Below are positions 34,493 to 43,373 of a DNA stretch of 64,000 nt, in pieces. The stretch's first letter is position 1. Each line of letters starts with the position of its first letter. The stretch comes from Flavobacterium sp. ACN2 (GTDB lineage Bacteria; Bacteroidota; Bacteroidia; Flavobacteriales; Flavobacteriaceae): the NCBI RefSeq assembly GCF_002303885.1, contig NZ_MRCM01000006.1, forward strand, positions 124,001 to 188,000, read 5' to 3'. A program made the translations under genes and the position numbers. Below the pieces are notes generated by a model. That model was not told where the DNA came from, ran no database searches, and saw only the letters and a list, made by a program, of their open reading frames with translations.

Positions 34493-34570
34493 GTTTCAAG
34501 TTTCAGGTTTCAAGTTTCAGGTTTCAAGTTGAAAAACTTAGAACCTTAGTATCTTAGCATCTCAGAACCT
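34493..34570. repeat. Heptamer plus octamer repeat element C
   Basis: Five tandem 7-mers alternating GTTTCAA and GTTTCAG (34493-34527), then four tandem 8-mers CTTAGAAC, CTTAGTAT, CTTAGCAT, CTCAGAAC (34537-34568). It lies between the convergent DUF779 and AraC genes and is the best-formed example of the repeat family. Confidence 0.85.
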
Positions 34571-35494
34571 TTAATTAATATATAGTAACTGATACTGTTT
34601 TGGTGTAATTCCTTCATATTTTTTGAATAATCTAATGAAGTAATTCGCATCTTCAAACCCTGCTAAATAACAAACTTCGTTAATTTGAAGCGTTGGGTTT
34701 CTTAATAGGTTTTTAGCGCATTTTATTTTTTCATTTAAAATATATTCAATCGGACTCATTCCGAGTTCGCGTTTAAAGAAACGATAAAAAGAAGTGGTAC
34801 TCATACAAGCTTTTTCGCTCAGCGATTTCAAATTGATATTTTCCTTTAAATTTTGTTTGATGTATTCGGTAACTTCTTTAATCGGATTATTGTCTTCAAA
34901 AGGTTTTCCTTCGTCCAGAGATTTTACGGTCTGAGTTTGAATAATTCTTATTAATAATTCTTTTAAAGTCAAATCGGCAAAAATGTCTTTGGTAATCGAA
35001 GTGCTCATACATTCTTTGATGAGTTTGTTTATGGTAGCAGCCATTTCGATATTATTGTAAAAGAAATAATTCTGGTAATTGAGCTGCCAGTACAGGTTAT
35101 TGCCTTCTTTTGGATATTGCTCATTTAAGAAATTTAAAATCTCGGCAATTTTATCCTGATCGATGGCCAATGCTAAACATTGCGTCGGATTGTTTTTTGA
35201 AGCTTCAGGAAAATCAATTTTCATTTCTACATTAGAAGGAACAATCACCGTTTCGCCTGGAAGATATACAAATTCAGGGTCATCAAAAAGATGCATGATT
35301 TTTTTGCCGCGAAGCATGCTGGTCACCACCAGATCATTAAACTTTAATGGAACTTTTTGAGTCGATTCGTAGGTTTCAAATAGATTTAATTCACAATGAT
35401 TCAAATTGTAAATAGTTCTATTTTCTACAAGAGTCTTTAATGATTTTTCTTGCGATAATTGGAGCGGATTGACTAAAAATCGTTGGTTGTTCAT
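34571..35494 (-). CDS. AraC family transcriptional regulator
   Basis: A 307-residue regulator. The C-terminal 100 residues hold the two HTH units: NINLKSLSEKACMSTTSFYR, and the AraC signature AGFEDANYFIRLFKKYEGIT with PKQY. The N-terminal 190 residues form a cupin-like sensing domain. It lies convergent with the aldehyde/alcohol dehydrogenase operon, whose 3' end it faces, so control of that operon is plausible; no site was identified. Confidence 0.9.
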   Translation of the reverse strand: MNNQRFLVNPLQLSQEKSLKTLVENRTIYNLNHCELNLFETYESTQKVPLKFNDLVVTSMLRGKKIMHLFDDPEFVYLPGETVIVPSNVEMKIDFPEASKNNPTQCLALAIDQDKIAEILNFLNEQYPKEGNNLYWQLNYQNYFFYNNIEMAATINKLIKECMSTSITKDIFADLTLKELLIRIIQTQTVKSLDEGKPFEDNNPIKEVTEYIKQNLKENINLKSLSEKACMSTTSFYRFFKRELGMSPIEYILNEKIKCAKNLLRNPTLQINEVCYLAGFEDANYFIRLFKKYEGITPKQYQLLYIN

Positions 35495-35565
35495 TAAATT
35501 TATTTTTTGGTGAAGACTTTAAATTTAATGAAAATAAGAATATAAATTACAGATTTAACGTTTAA

Positions 35566-36429
35566 TTATATCAATTCTTCCACATGTTTTCTGATGTTTT
35601 CAGATATTTTTTTTGTTGGAAGGTCGTTCTCATCATTTCCAAACGGATCTTCAATTTCTTCAGCAATAAGTTCTAAACTTGCCAAAACATAAAAGATAAA
35701 AACAACAACAGGAGCAACTAGATAACCTAAACTAACAGAATATCCAAAAGGAAGCGTCATAGTATAAAAGAAGATGAATTTCTTTATAAAAGCACTGTAA
35801 GAGTAGGGAATAGGAGTGTTTTTAATACGTTCGCACGCTCCGCAAATGTCTGTGAAAGCAACTAATTCTTCATTTAAGGTAATGAGTTGCTCTCCCGATA
35901 TTTTTTTAGCATCATACAAATCATTGATTTTGTGATACATGATTCTCTTTAATTGATTTGGCTTGTGTTTATGCTGGTCAATTTCCAGTTCAACATCTTC
36001 AAACAGCATTTTGCCAGTATCTTCATCTTTTAAATGATGATGAAGTATATCTGCGTACATCGGAATGTATTTTCTAAAAAACTTTCTATCATTTTCATCT
36101 TTTAAAATTGCGGATAGTTTTATAGCAAGATTACGGCTGTTATTTACAAGTCCTCCCCAAAGTTTTCGGCCTTCCCACCATCTGTCATAAGCTGTATTGG
36201 TTCTAAAAACAAGCAAAAGCGAGATTACAAATCCAAGCATTCCGTGCATAATCGGAATATTGTGGATATAATCGTTTTTGGTTACTTTAAAATAATGAAG
36301 TTCAAGATAACAGACAGCTGAGGCATAAATTCCAATTGCAATCATAATCGTAAACAGTTTTCGAACTGTATCTGACTTATGAAAATGAAAAATAAAGGTG
36401 AACCAGTCTTTGGTATTGTATGTAATCAT
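35566..36429 (-). CDS. Bestrophin-like (UPF0187) membrane protein
   Basis: A 287-residue bacterial bestrophin-family protein. Hydrophobic segments lie at about 20-45 and 58-72, followed by a typical NTAYDRWWEGRKLWGGLVNNS segment shortened in places, a long cytoplasmic helical part, and late segments (FFYTMTLPFGYSVSLGYLVA). Homologues are pentameric anion or cation channels. It is transcribed alone. A -7 box (TAAATTTG, leftward, 36447-36454) lies 17 nt before the start. Confidence 0.9.
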   Translation of the reverse strand: MITYNTKDWFTFIFHFHKSDTVRKLFTIMIAIGIYASAVCYLELHYFKVTKNDYIHNIPIMHGMLGFVISLLLVFRTNTAYDRWWEGRKLWGGLVNNSRNLAIKLSAILKDENDRKFFRKYIPMYADILHHHLKDEDTGKMLFEDVELEIDQHKHKPNQLKRIMYHKINDLYDAKKISGEQLITLNEELVAFTDICGACERIKNTPIPYSYSAFIKKFIFFYTMTLPFGYSVSLGYLVAPVVVFIFYVLASLELIAEEIEDPFGNDENDLPTKKISENIRKHVEELI

Positions 36430-36446
36430 TGAAACTTGTTTTGTAA

Positions 36447-36454
36447 CAAATTTA
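36447..36454 (-). promoter_or_regulatory. -7 box (TAAATTTG) of the bestrophin-like gene
   Basis: An exact TAnnTTTG match 17 nt upstream of the start codon. Confidence 0.5.
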
Positions 36455-36563
36455 AAGTAAAAAAATATTCTGTTGGAAGTAAATTATAAAAATATTCAGC
36501 ACCAAGAATAAACAGAATGTTTTCTTAAAAACGTTATGTAACTTTTGCTGAAATTAAAAAAAA

Positions 36564-36627
36564 ATCTGTCCAATCTGCTAAATCTGCGAGAGAAAAATAG
36601 CTCGCAGATTTAGCAGATTGGACAGAT
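36564..36627. repeat. Nonamer hairpin element D
   Basis: The left arm (36564-36590) is three 9-mers starting ATCTG: ATCTGTCCA, ATCTGCTAA, ATCTGCGAG. The right arm (36601-36627) is its exact reverse complement, 27 bp, with a 10-nt loop. It lies just after the TolC stop codon and can act as a terminator of the efflux operon. Confidence 0.9.
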
Positions 36628-36650
36628 AATATTTGATTTTTAAAAGCGAA

Positions 36651-37961
36651 TTAAAAATTAATATTTCCCGCTAATTCTTTTAAAGCAATTTCAGATAATT
36701 TTGCTTCGTATTGCGCGTTGCTGTAACGCACTTTTGCATTGACATAATTGAGTTGGGCAGTTCTAAAATCTAGAGTTGTAATAGTTCCGATTTTAAATTT
36801 GTCCAAAGTGATTTCTAAATTCTGTCTTGCGATAGCTTCATTATCTTCTTCTAAATCAATTAACTCTAAATTGGTTAAATAGGTTTGAAAAGCAGTGCTC
36901 AACTGTGTGTTTAACGTTATGTTTTGCTGTTCTATAGCAAGTTGTGAATTTTCGATCTGTAATTTGGCAACTTTTTCATTACGATGCTGATTGAAACCGT
37001 CGAATATATTCATGGAAGCATTAAAACCGTAGTTTAAACCTTTAGAAGATGTTTCGCTGGTAAATCCTAGACTCGACTGACTTTCAGAAAAATTGTATCC
37101 CGTAGTTAATCTCAAAATAGGGTAGCGGTCTGCTTTTACTTGTTTAAGCTCTAGTTCGGCTATACGTTTGTTTATAATTTCGGCTTCTAAACCTGGATTT
37201 TGCTTTTGAGCTAATTCCATTAAATCAGCCAAGACCAATTTATTATCAACGGTAACTTTATCAGTCACTTTAAAGTCAATTTTTGGATCGCGCGCTAAAT
37301 GCTGATTCAGCAAAATTTTACCATTGGCATACGCTTCTTTTTGTCTCAATAAAGCAACCTGATCTGAGTTTAAATCGACCTGTGCGTTTAATACTTCAAG
37401 TTTTGAAGCTTTTCCTATGCTAAAGCGATTTTTAGCCAAAGTCAAACGCTGGTTCGAAATTACGATTGTAGTGTCTAATGCCGACAATTGCTGTTGCATT
37501 TGAACTAAATCATAATAAGCTGAATTTACCTGAGCAATTTTGACTAAAATAGTTCTTTTAAGTTCTGCGTCGCCTAGTTTCTGAAGTTCTTTCAACTGAT
37601 CCAGTTTGGCAAACATTTTCATTCCGTCAAAAACAGTCCATCCTAAACTAACACCATAGTTTAAACTATTGTTTTTAGCATTATTCAATGTAGTTGATGT
37701 ACCATCCTGACGCACTTGTGTTGAATTCGTAAGATTATTATTGTCTGTAATATTTGCTGTTGCAGTCGGCAACATTCCTGCATTACCAATTGTTACATTT
37801 GTTTCGGTTATTTTGGAATTATTTTTGGCAATTTTAATTTCAAAATTATTTTCCAAAGCTATGGTCATAGCTTGTTCAATAGTAAGAACTTCCTGTGCCT
37901 TTGTCTGAATTGCACAAAAAAGCAGGATAAGTACTGTACAATATATTTTTTTGATATTCAT
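36651..37961 (-). CDS. TolC family outer membrane efflux protein
   Basis: A 436-residue outer membrane factor with a signal peptide (MNIKKIYCTVLILLFCAIQT) and the two-fold TolC repeat: LTIEQAMTIALENNFEIKIA starts the first half, and coiled-coil regions rich in Gln and Asn follow. It forms the exit duct for the inner-membrane pump and adaptor encoded immediately upstream on the same strand (38 nt before its start). Third gene of the adaptor-pump-duct operon. Confidence 0.92.
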   Translation of the reverse strand: MNIKKIYCTVLILLFCAIQTKAQEVLTIEQAMTIALENNFEIKIAKNNSKITETNVTIGNAGMLPTATANITDNNNLTNSTQVRQDGTSTTLNNAKNNSLNYGVSLGWTVFDGMKMFAKLDQLKELQKLGDAELKRTILVKIAQVNSAYYDLVQMQQQLSALDTTIVISNQRLTLAKNRFSIGKASKLEVLNAQVDLNSDQVALLRQKEAYANGKILLNQHLARDPKIDFKVTDKVTVDNKLVLADLMELAQKQNPGLEAEIINKRIAELELKQVKADRYPILRLTTGYNFSESQSSLGFTSETSSKGLNYGFNASMNIFDGFNQHRNEKVAKLQIENSQLAIEQQNITLNTQLSTAFQTYLTNLELIDLEEDNEAIARQNLEITLDKFKIGTITTLDFRTAQLNYVNAKVRYSNAQYEAKLSEIALKELAGNINF

Positions 37962-37999
37962 ATTCGTTTTCTTTAACCAGAAAAGTATATTTCTGATTA

Positions 38000-40900
38000 T
38001 TATTTAATGCTTTCTCTTTCGTATTCGTCAATATGATCAAACTCAGGATAATGTTTTCTGGCTTTAGACCACATTAAATAAATGGCAGGAATTACAAATA
38101 GCGTTAAAGCCAATGAGAAAATAGTTCCACCCACAATTACAACTCCCATACCAATTCTACTTGTAGACGCAGCTCCAAGCGACATTGCAATTGGAAGTGC
38201 TCCTAATGCAATAGCCAAACTCGTCATTAAAATTGGACGTAAACGTGCCTCTGAAGCTTCTAAGATAGCCTCTAATTTAGGCTTACCTTGTTCTCGTAAC
38301 TGATTGGCAAATTCTACAATCAAAATACCGTTTTTGGTTACGAGACCAATCAACATTACTGTACCAATCTGGCTGAAAATGTTCCATGTTTGATTGAAGA
38401 GCCATAATGAAAATAAAGCCCCTGCAACCGCCATTGGAACCGTTAAAATGATAATAAACGGATCAATAAAACTTTCAAACTGCGCTGCAAGAATCAAGAA
38501 AATAAGTAATAAAGCCAATCCGAAAGCGAAAGAAGTATTAGAGCTACTTTCTACGAAATCTCGTGATTCTCCAGCTAAATCTGTAGTGAAGCTTTCATCT
38601 AAAACTTTTGCTTTAATACGATCCATTTCTTCAATTCCGTCTCCCATACTTTTTCCTGGCGCTAAACCGGCAGAAACTGTTGCAGACATGTATCTGTTAT
38701 TATGATACAATTGCGGCGGATTACTTTGTTCGTATACGTTTACAACGTTATCCATCTGAATCAATTCGCCATTTTTGTTTTTCACAAACATAGAAGTCAA
38801 ATCCAAAGGTTTCGATCTGTCTTTTTGGTCAAATTGTCCAATTACTTGATATTGTTTTCCGTTTTTAATAAAATAGCCAAAACGCTGTCCACTTAAAGAA
38901 AGCTGTAAAGTCTGTGCAATGTCAAGAATAGAAATTCCTAAACTTTCTGCTTTTGCACGGTCAATGGTAACGTTGATTTCAGGCTTGTTAAATTTTAAGT
39001 TTACATCTGTTGTCGAAAACACATCACTTTTACCTACTTCATTCATAAAAACAGGGATTTTTTCTCTCAACTTATCAAAGCTTGGAGCCTGAATAATATA
39101 TTGTATTGGTAAACCGCCACGTCTGTTAACGGCAATTGTAGGCTGTTGAATTACTGCTATTTTAGCATCAGGATATCTTTTTGTCCATTTGCTTAATTTG
39201 TCTGCAATTTCTTTTTGAGATCTGGTTCTTTCGTCTGGTTCTTTTAATGACAGTCTCACAAAACCTGAGTTCGTTGCAGAACCTCCAGATCCTCCAGCAG
39301 TAATTACTAAACTAACTTTTTTTTCTGGGATTGAATCGTCAACAAGTTTTGAAATTTCTTGCATAAAACGATAAGTATAATCGTAAGAAGAGCCTTCTGG
39401 CGTGGTCATACGCATGGTAACAGAACTTCTGTCATCATAAGGTGCTGTTTCTTTTGGAAGAATCGTAAAGAATAAATATATAATTCCAAAACAAGCAATT
39501 AAAATAGGAAAGCTGATCCATTTTTTGTCCATGAATTTTGTCAGTGATTCAGCATAGCTGCTGTTCATTTTTTCAAAAAATGGCTCAGTTTTAATATAGA
39601 ATTTTGATTTCTTTTGTTCGCCACCTTTCATTAAATAGGCATTTAACATTGGTGTTAAAGTCAAGGAGACAAAGGCTGAAATCAATACTGCAGCTCCAAT
39701 TACAACTCCAAATTCTCTAAAGAGTCGGCCAACAAAACCTTCTAAGAAAATTACGGGCAAAAATACCGCTGCTAAAGTGACAGAAATGGATATAACAGCG
39801 TAAAAGATTTCATTAGAACCTTTAATAGCTGCTTCGATAGGAGACATTCCTTCTTCGACCTTTTTGAAAATATTTTCAGTTACAACAATACCGTCATCCA
39901 CAACAAGTCCTGTTGCAAGCACAATAGCAAGAAGTGTTAGTACATTTATTGAGAAACCAAAAAGCCACATAATGAAGAATGTAGCAATTAACGATACAGG
40001 AATGTCAATTAATGGTCTGAAAGCAATTGCCCAGTCTCTAAAAAATAAATAAATAATAATAATAACCAGAACGATTGATATTCCTAAAGTTTCGGCAACC
40101 TCCAATACAGATTTCTTTACAAATTGCGTGTTATCAAGCGCAATATTAAGTTTAATGTCTTTAGGTAAATCTTTTTTTAAGGCTTCAAATTTTTTGTAAA
40201 ATTCAGCTGAAATGTCCAGATAATTGGCTCCTGGCATTGGAACAATAGCCATTCCAATCATTGGAAGCCCAGAAGACATCAAAGAAGTCTCTATATTCTC
40301 TGGACCTAATTCGGCACCGCCTACATCACTAAGCCTTACGATTTTATCGCCATCTGTGCGAATGATAATATTGTTGAATTCTTCTGGTTTAGAAAGATTT
40401 CCAACTGTTTTTACGGTTAATTCGGTATTGTTTCCTGTTAATTTACCAGATGGCAGTTCGACGTTCTGAGCATTTAATGCGCTTCTCACATCGGCAACTG
40501 TACACTTATAAGCATTTAGTTTTACAGGATCTATCCATAAACGCATTGCATAGCGTTTTTGCCCCCAAATTTGCACGCCACTTACGCCTGGAATAGTTTC
40601 CAAACGCTGAGAAATAACATTTTCGGCATAATCGCTTAATTCTAAAGAGCTTCTGCTGTCACTTTGAACCGTCATCGAAATAATAGATTCGCTATCTGCA
40701 TCGGCTTTAGAAACAACTGGTGGGGCATCAATATCTTGTGGGAGATTTCTAATGGCTTGCGAGACCTTGTCTCGAACATCATTAGCCGCTTCCTCTAAAT
40801 CCTTATCTAAATTAAACTCGATTGTAATGGTGCTGCTTCCTTGGTTGCTGGATGAAGTAATATTTCGAATTCCATCAATCGCATTTACGGCTTTTTCAAG

Positions 40901-41098
40901 AGGCTCTGTAATTTGCGATTCAATAATATCAGAATTGGCACCAGTATAATTGGTACGAATGGAAACCTGCGCAGGGTCAATAGATGGAAATTCTCTGACT
41001 CCTAGAAACGTATAACCAATAAAACCGAATAGTATAATTAACAGATTCAGTACTATTGTTAAGACAGGTCTTTTTATACTTGTAGTTGATAAACTCAT
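38000..41098 (-). CDS. RND efflux pump, inner-membrane subunit (AcrB-like)
   Basis: A 1032-residue hydrophobe/amphiphile efflux RND transporter with twelve membrane helices and two large periplasmic loops. The N-terminus is MSLSTTSIKRPVLTIVLNLL. The proton-relay Asp pair is visible in TGLVVDDGIVVTENIFK. The second half repeats the pattern (MLIGLVTKNGILIVEFAN). It exports drugs, detergents or metabolites using the proton gradient. It is the middle gene of the operon; the substrate range is unknown. Confidence 0.95.
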   Translation of the reverse strand: MSLSTTSIKRPVLTIVLNLLIILFGFIGYTFLGVREFPSIDPAQVSIRTNYTGANSDIIESQITEPLEKAVNAIDGIRNITSSSNQGSSTITIEFNLDKDLEEAANDVRDKVSQAIRNLPQDIDAPPVVSKADADSESIISMTVQSDSRSSLELSDYAENVISQRLETIPGVSGVQIWGQKRYAMRLWIDPVKLNAYKCTVADVRSALNAQNVELPSGKLTGNNTELTVKTVGNLSKPEEFNNIIIRTDGDKIVRLSDVGGAELGPENIETSLMSSGLPMIGMAIVPMPGANYLDISAEFYKKFEALKKDLPKDIKLNIALDNTQFVKKSVLEVAETLGISIVLVIIIIYLFFRDWAIAFRPLIDIPVSLIATFFIMWLFGFSINVLTLLAIVLATGLVVDDGIVVTENIFKKVEEGMSPIEAAIKGSNEIFYAVISISVTLAAVFLPVIFLEGFVGRLFREFGVVIGAAVLISAFVSLTLTPMLNAYLMKGGEQKKSKFYIKTEPFFEKMNSSYAESLTKFMDKKWISFPILIACFGIIYLFFTILPKETAPYDDRSSVTMRMTTPEGSSYDYTYRFMQEISKLVDDSIPEKKVSLVITAGGSGGSATNSGFVRLSLKEPDERTRSQKEIADKLSKWTKRYPDAKIAVIQQPTIAVNRRGGLPIQYIIQAPSFDKLREKIPVFMNEVGKSDVFSTTDVNLKFNKPEINVTIDRAKAESLGISILDIAQTLQLSLSGQRFGYFIKNGKQYQVIGQFDQKDRSKPLDLTSMFVKNKNGELIQMDNVVNVYEQSNPPQLYHNNRYMSATVSAGLAPGKSMGDGIEEMDRIKAKVLDESFTTDLAGESRDFVESSSNTSFAFGLALLLIFLILAAQFESFIDPFIIILTVPMAVAGALFSLWLFNQTWNIFSQIGTVMLIGLVTKNGILIVEFANQLREQGKPKLEAILEASEARLRPILMTSLAIALGALPIAMSLGAASTSRIGMGVVIVGGTIFSLALTLFVIPAIYLMWSKARKHYPEFDHIDEYERESIK

Positions 41099-41104
41099 TT
41101 GTAA

Positions 41105-41139
41105 TTTTAGATTTTAGATTGTTGATTTTAGATTTCAGA
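41105..41139. repeat. Heptamer repeat element E
   Basis: Five tandem 7-mers TTTTAGA, TTTTAGA, TTGTTGA, TTTTAGA, TTTCAGA in the 111-nt gap between the adaptor and pump genes, within the operon. The same type is seen at 47668 and 56022. Confidence 0.75.
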
Positions 41140-41209
41140 TTTATTACTAAATCTTTACTACCATCTTTAAATCTATATTCAAGTCTTTCGACTTTTGGCT
41201 TTAGAACTA

Positions 41210-42268
41210 TTATTTTACTTGAACTTTGATAGGGGCTTCGTTTTTTAAAGACATAACACCGCTTGTAATTAAAGTATCTCCAGGTTTTAATCCAGCTAAG
41301 ATTAAAATGGAAGAATCTGTTCTTGTTGTTGCATCAACCATTACTTCTTTTGCTTGTCCGTTATTGGCAACAAATACTTTTTTACCGTCTTGAATTGGCA
41401 CAATAGCTTCAGAAGGAACTACTATAGCGTCTTTAATAATATTTAAAGGTAATTTAATATCTGCGAAAGTTCCAGGGAAAAGTTTTCCGTCCACATTATC
41501 TGCAAGCGCACGAATTTGAAGTGTACGTGTGGCAACGGCAACTTCTGGCTCGATTGCATAGATTTTTGCATTATAAGTTTTGTCTGAACCAGAAACTTTA
41601 AAGTCGATTACAGATCCAGATTTTACTTCGGCAGCATATTTTTCTGGAATAGAAAAAGTGATTTTTAGTTTGCTAGTGTTGACTAATTTTGCCACTAAAA
41701 CAGTTGGTGTAATATAAGTTCCTGGAGAAATATTACGCAAACCAATTTTTCCTGAAAAAGGAGCTCTAATAGAGGTTTTAGAAATTTGCGCTCTTATTAA
41801 TTGTGTTTGCGCTTGTGCAGAAGCAAGATCTGCTTTTGCGACATCTGCTTCTTCTTGACTGATGGCTTCTTTTTGCAGTAATAATTTTGCTCTTCTTGCG
41901 TTTTCAGCAGCCAAATCTTCTTTAGTTAGAGCTTGTCTTAGCTGTGCCTTTAATTCGATATCATTTACTTTAAGAAGCACTTGTCCTTTTGTTACATTGC
42001 TGCCTTCGTTAAAAAATATTCCTTCAACAATTCCTGAAACCTCACTATGAATTTCTACTTGTTCGTTTGCTTCAATAGATCCTGATAATGCTAAATTATT
42101 GTCAAAAGTAGCCGTCTTTATTACGATTCCATTAACAGTTGTTGGAGCTTTTTTATCATTGAAATTTTTAGATTCATCGTTTTTACCCTTGTTCGAAATA
42201 ATTCTGTAGGTGACAAAGCCACCAATTGCAACAATTAAAACGGTGTAAATGAGGTGTTTTAGTTTCAT
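41210..42268 (-). CDS. RND efflux periplasmic adaptor (membrane fusion protein)
   Basis: A 352-residue HlyD/MFP family adaptor. An N-terminal anchor (LIYTVLIVAIGGFVTY) is followed by a lipoyl-like barrel (LSGSIEANEQVEIHSEVSG), a coiled-coil hairpin (about 100-160) and the closing barrel (IRAPFSGKIGLRNISPGTYI). It links the inner-membrane pump to the TolC duct. It is the first gene of the operon, with a -7 box at 42317-42324. Confidence 0.94.
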   Translation of the reverse strand: MKLKHLIYTVLIVAIGGFVTYRIISNKGKNDESKNFNDKKAPTTVNGIVIKTATFDNNLALSGSIEANEQVEIHSEVSGIVEGIFFNEGSNVTKGQVLLKVNDIELKAQLRQALTKEDLAAENARRAKLLLQKEAISQEEADVAKADLASAQAQTQLIRAQISKTSIRAPFSGKIGLRNISPGTYITPTVLVAKLVNTSKLKITFSIPEKYAAEVKSGSVIDFKVSGSDKTYNAKIYAIEPEVAVATRTLQIRALADNVDGKLFPGTFADIKLPLNIIKDAIVVPSEAIVPIQDGKKVFVANNGQAKEVMVDATTRTDSSILILAGLKPGDTLITSGVMSLKNEAPIKVQVK

Positions 42269-42316
42269 AAAAATGAGGTGAATATAGAATTTAGGTTTTT
42301 GTTTTTAGTAAGCTTA

Positions 42317-42324
42317 CAAATTTA
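42317..42324 (-). promoter_or_regulatory. -7 box (TAAATTTG) of the efflux operon
   Basis: Read leftward, TAAATTTG is an exact match to TAnnTTTG, with TTTC 18 nt upstream as a near -33 element. Transcription would start near 42310, giving a leader of about 40 nt. Confidence 0.55.
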
Positions 42325-42484
42325 ACTTTTTGGTGCGAAATCGAAAGCTGTTAGCGTTTATTTAACATTTGTATGTACAAAGGTTTGCATTTAGACTACA
42401 GGCAGGCAAAAAGGTTTAATTTAAGTTTAATTTTTTTTTGAAGAAAGTAGAGATGCTAAAGATAAAATCACGTTCTAAGACTTA

Positions 42485-42498
42485 GATAAGCGCTTATC
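42485..42498. promoter_or_regulatory. 14-bp perfect palindrome
   Basis: GATAAGCGCTTATC, self-complementary, roughly midway between the efflux operon and the sensory cluster. It is a candidate operator for a dimeric regulator. Confidence 0.4.
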
Positions 42499-42513
42499 GT
42501 TTCTAGTATGGAA

Positions 42514-42571
42514 GATTTTTTTTGCAATTTGTCTGATTTTTTTTGCACTTTATCGATTTTATTTGTAACAT
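42514..42571 (+). repeat. Three phased T-rich direct repeats
   Basis: GATTTTTTTTGCAATTT (42514-42530), GATTTTTTTTGCACTTT (42535-42551) and the more diverged GATTTTATTTGTAACAT (42555-42571). The starts are 21 and 20 bp apart, two helical turns, so the T-tracts face the same side of the helix. This fits cooperative protein binding or an intrinsic bend. Confidence 0.6.
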
Positions 42572-42745
42572 TGATATGTTAAACAAAATGAAAGATTTTA
42601 ACACGGATGCTAACGGTTGCGTTTGATTTTTGTGTTAAAATACGTATGTAGAAGTTGTTTTTTTTGGTTTTTGATTATATATAATGAATAATTATATTAA
42701 CAAGTGTTTATTGTTTGTTGTTAAATAATATAAAAAAAATAATTT

Positions 42746-43345
42746 ATGAAGAAAAAATTACTTCTAAGCTTATGGTTTACATTTTTGCTTCTTTCCATTG
42801 GTTATCTGTTTTGGCAAAATGAGTTCCAATACAGTCTGCCAACACCTATTCCCAAAAATTATCATGCGATTGCAATGGGTTCAAAAATAGAACTTGGTCC
42901 GTGCTGTGCATTTGACAACAAACCTATATTTATCCATTTTTATAATCCCGAATGTCCCTGTTCGCGGTTTAATGTCCCACATGTTAGCGACTTAATTAAA
43001 AAATACGGAGACCAGGTCAATTTTAAAATTGTGGTGTTAAACAAACAGAAGAGTTTTACGATTGATGAAATTCAGGAAAAGTTTGGTGCTGAGATTCCTG
43101 TATATTTTGATGAAGCAATAGCCAAAAAATGTGGTGTTTTCTCTACTCCGCAGGCAGTTTTATTAGATCAATCACATAATTTATATTATAGAGGGAATTA
43201 CAATAAAACCAGATATTGTACAGATAGCAAAAGCAATTATGCTCAAATGGCGATTGATTCTCTTCTCAACCAAAAAGAGAAACCTTCTTTTAATGCTTTA
43301 GCTCTTAAAGCATACGGATGTTCGTTACCAAAATGTACTAAATAA
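42746..43345 (+). CDS. Membrane-anchored thioredoxin-like protein
   Basis: A 199-residue protein with an N-terminal anchor or signal (LLLSLWFTFLLLSIGYLFW) and a thioredoxin fold facing the periplasm: PIFIHFYNPECPCSRFNVPH holds a CPC motif in the active-site loop in place of CxxC, and VFSTPQAVLLD is the cis-Pro segment. Extra Cys pairs occur (GPCC near residue 53; KKCGVF; CTDS; CSLPKC). It resembles DUF6436-type proteins. It is the first gene of a cluster with sensor-like proteins; a redox-sensing role is inference. Confidence 0.72.
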   Translation: MKKKLLLSLWFTFLLLSIGYLFWQNEFQYSLPTPIPKNYHAIAMGSKIELGPCCAFDNKPIFIHFYNPECPCSRFNVPHVSDLIKKYGDQVNFKIVVLNKQKSFTIDEIQEKFGAEIPVYFDEAIAKKCGVFSTPQAVLLDQSHNLYYRGNYNKTRYCTDSKSNYAQMAIDSLLNQKEKPSFNALALKAYGCSLPKCTK

Positions 43346-43373
43346 CTTTTTCCAAAAACCTAAATCTAAACCT

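Larger units (their letters stand above)
42269..42745. other. 477-bp divergent regulatory region
   Basis: Divergent control region of the efflux operon and the sensory cluster. It holds a -7 box for the leftward operon (42317-42324), a 14-bp perfect palindrome (42485-42498) and three similar T-rich units at 20-21 bp spacing (42514-42571), each listed separately. No ORF was seen. Confidence 0.6.

Noticed and set aside
34493..34568. CRISPR array
   Set aside because: Units are only 7-8 nt, contiguous and degenerate, without spacers or cas genes.
38082..40949. Several plus-strand ORFs opposite the RND pump gene
   Set aside because: All are antisense to conserved AcrB-type sequence and have shadow-like composition.
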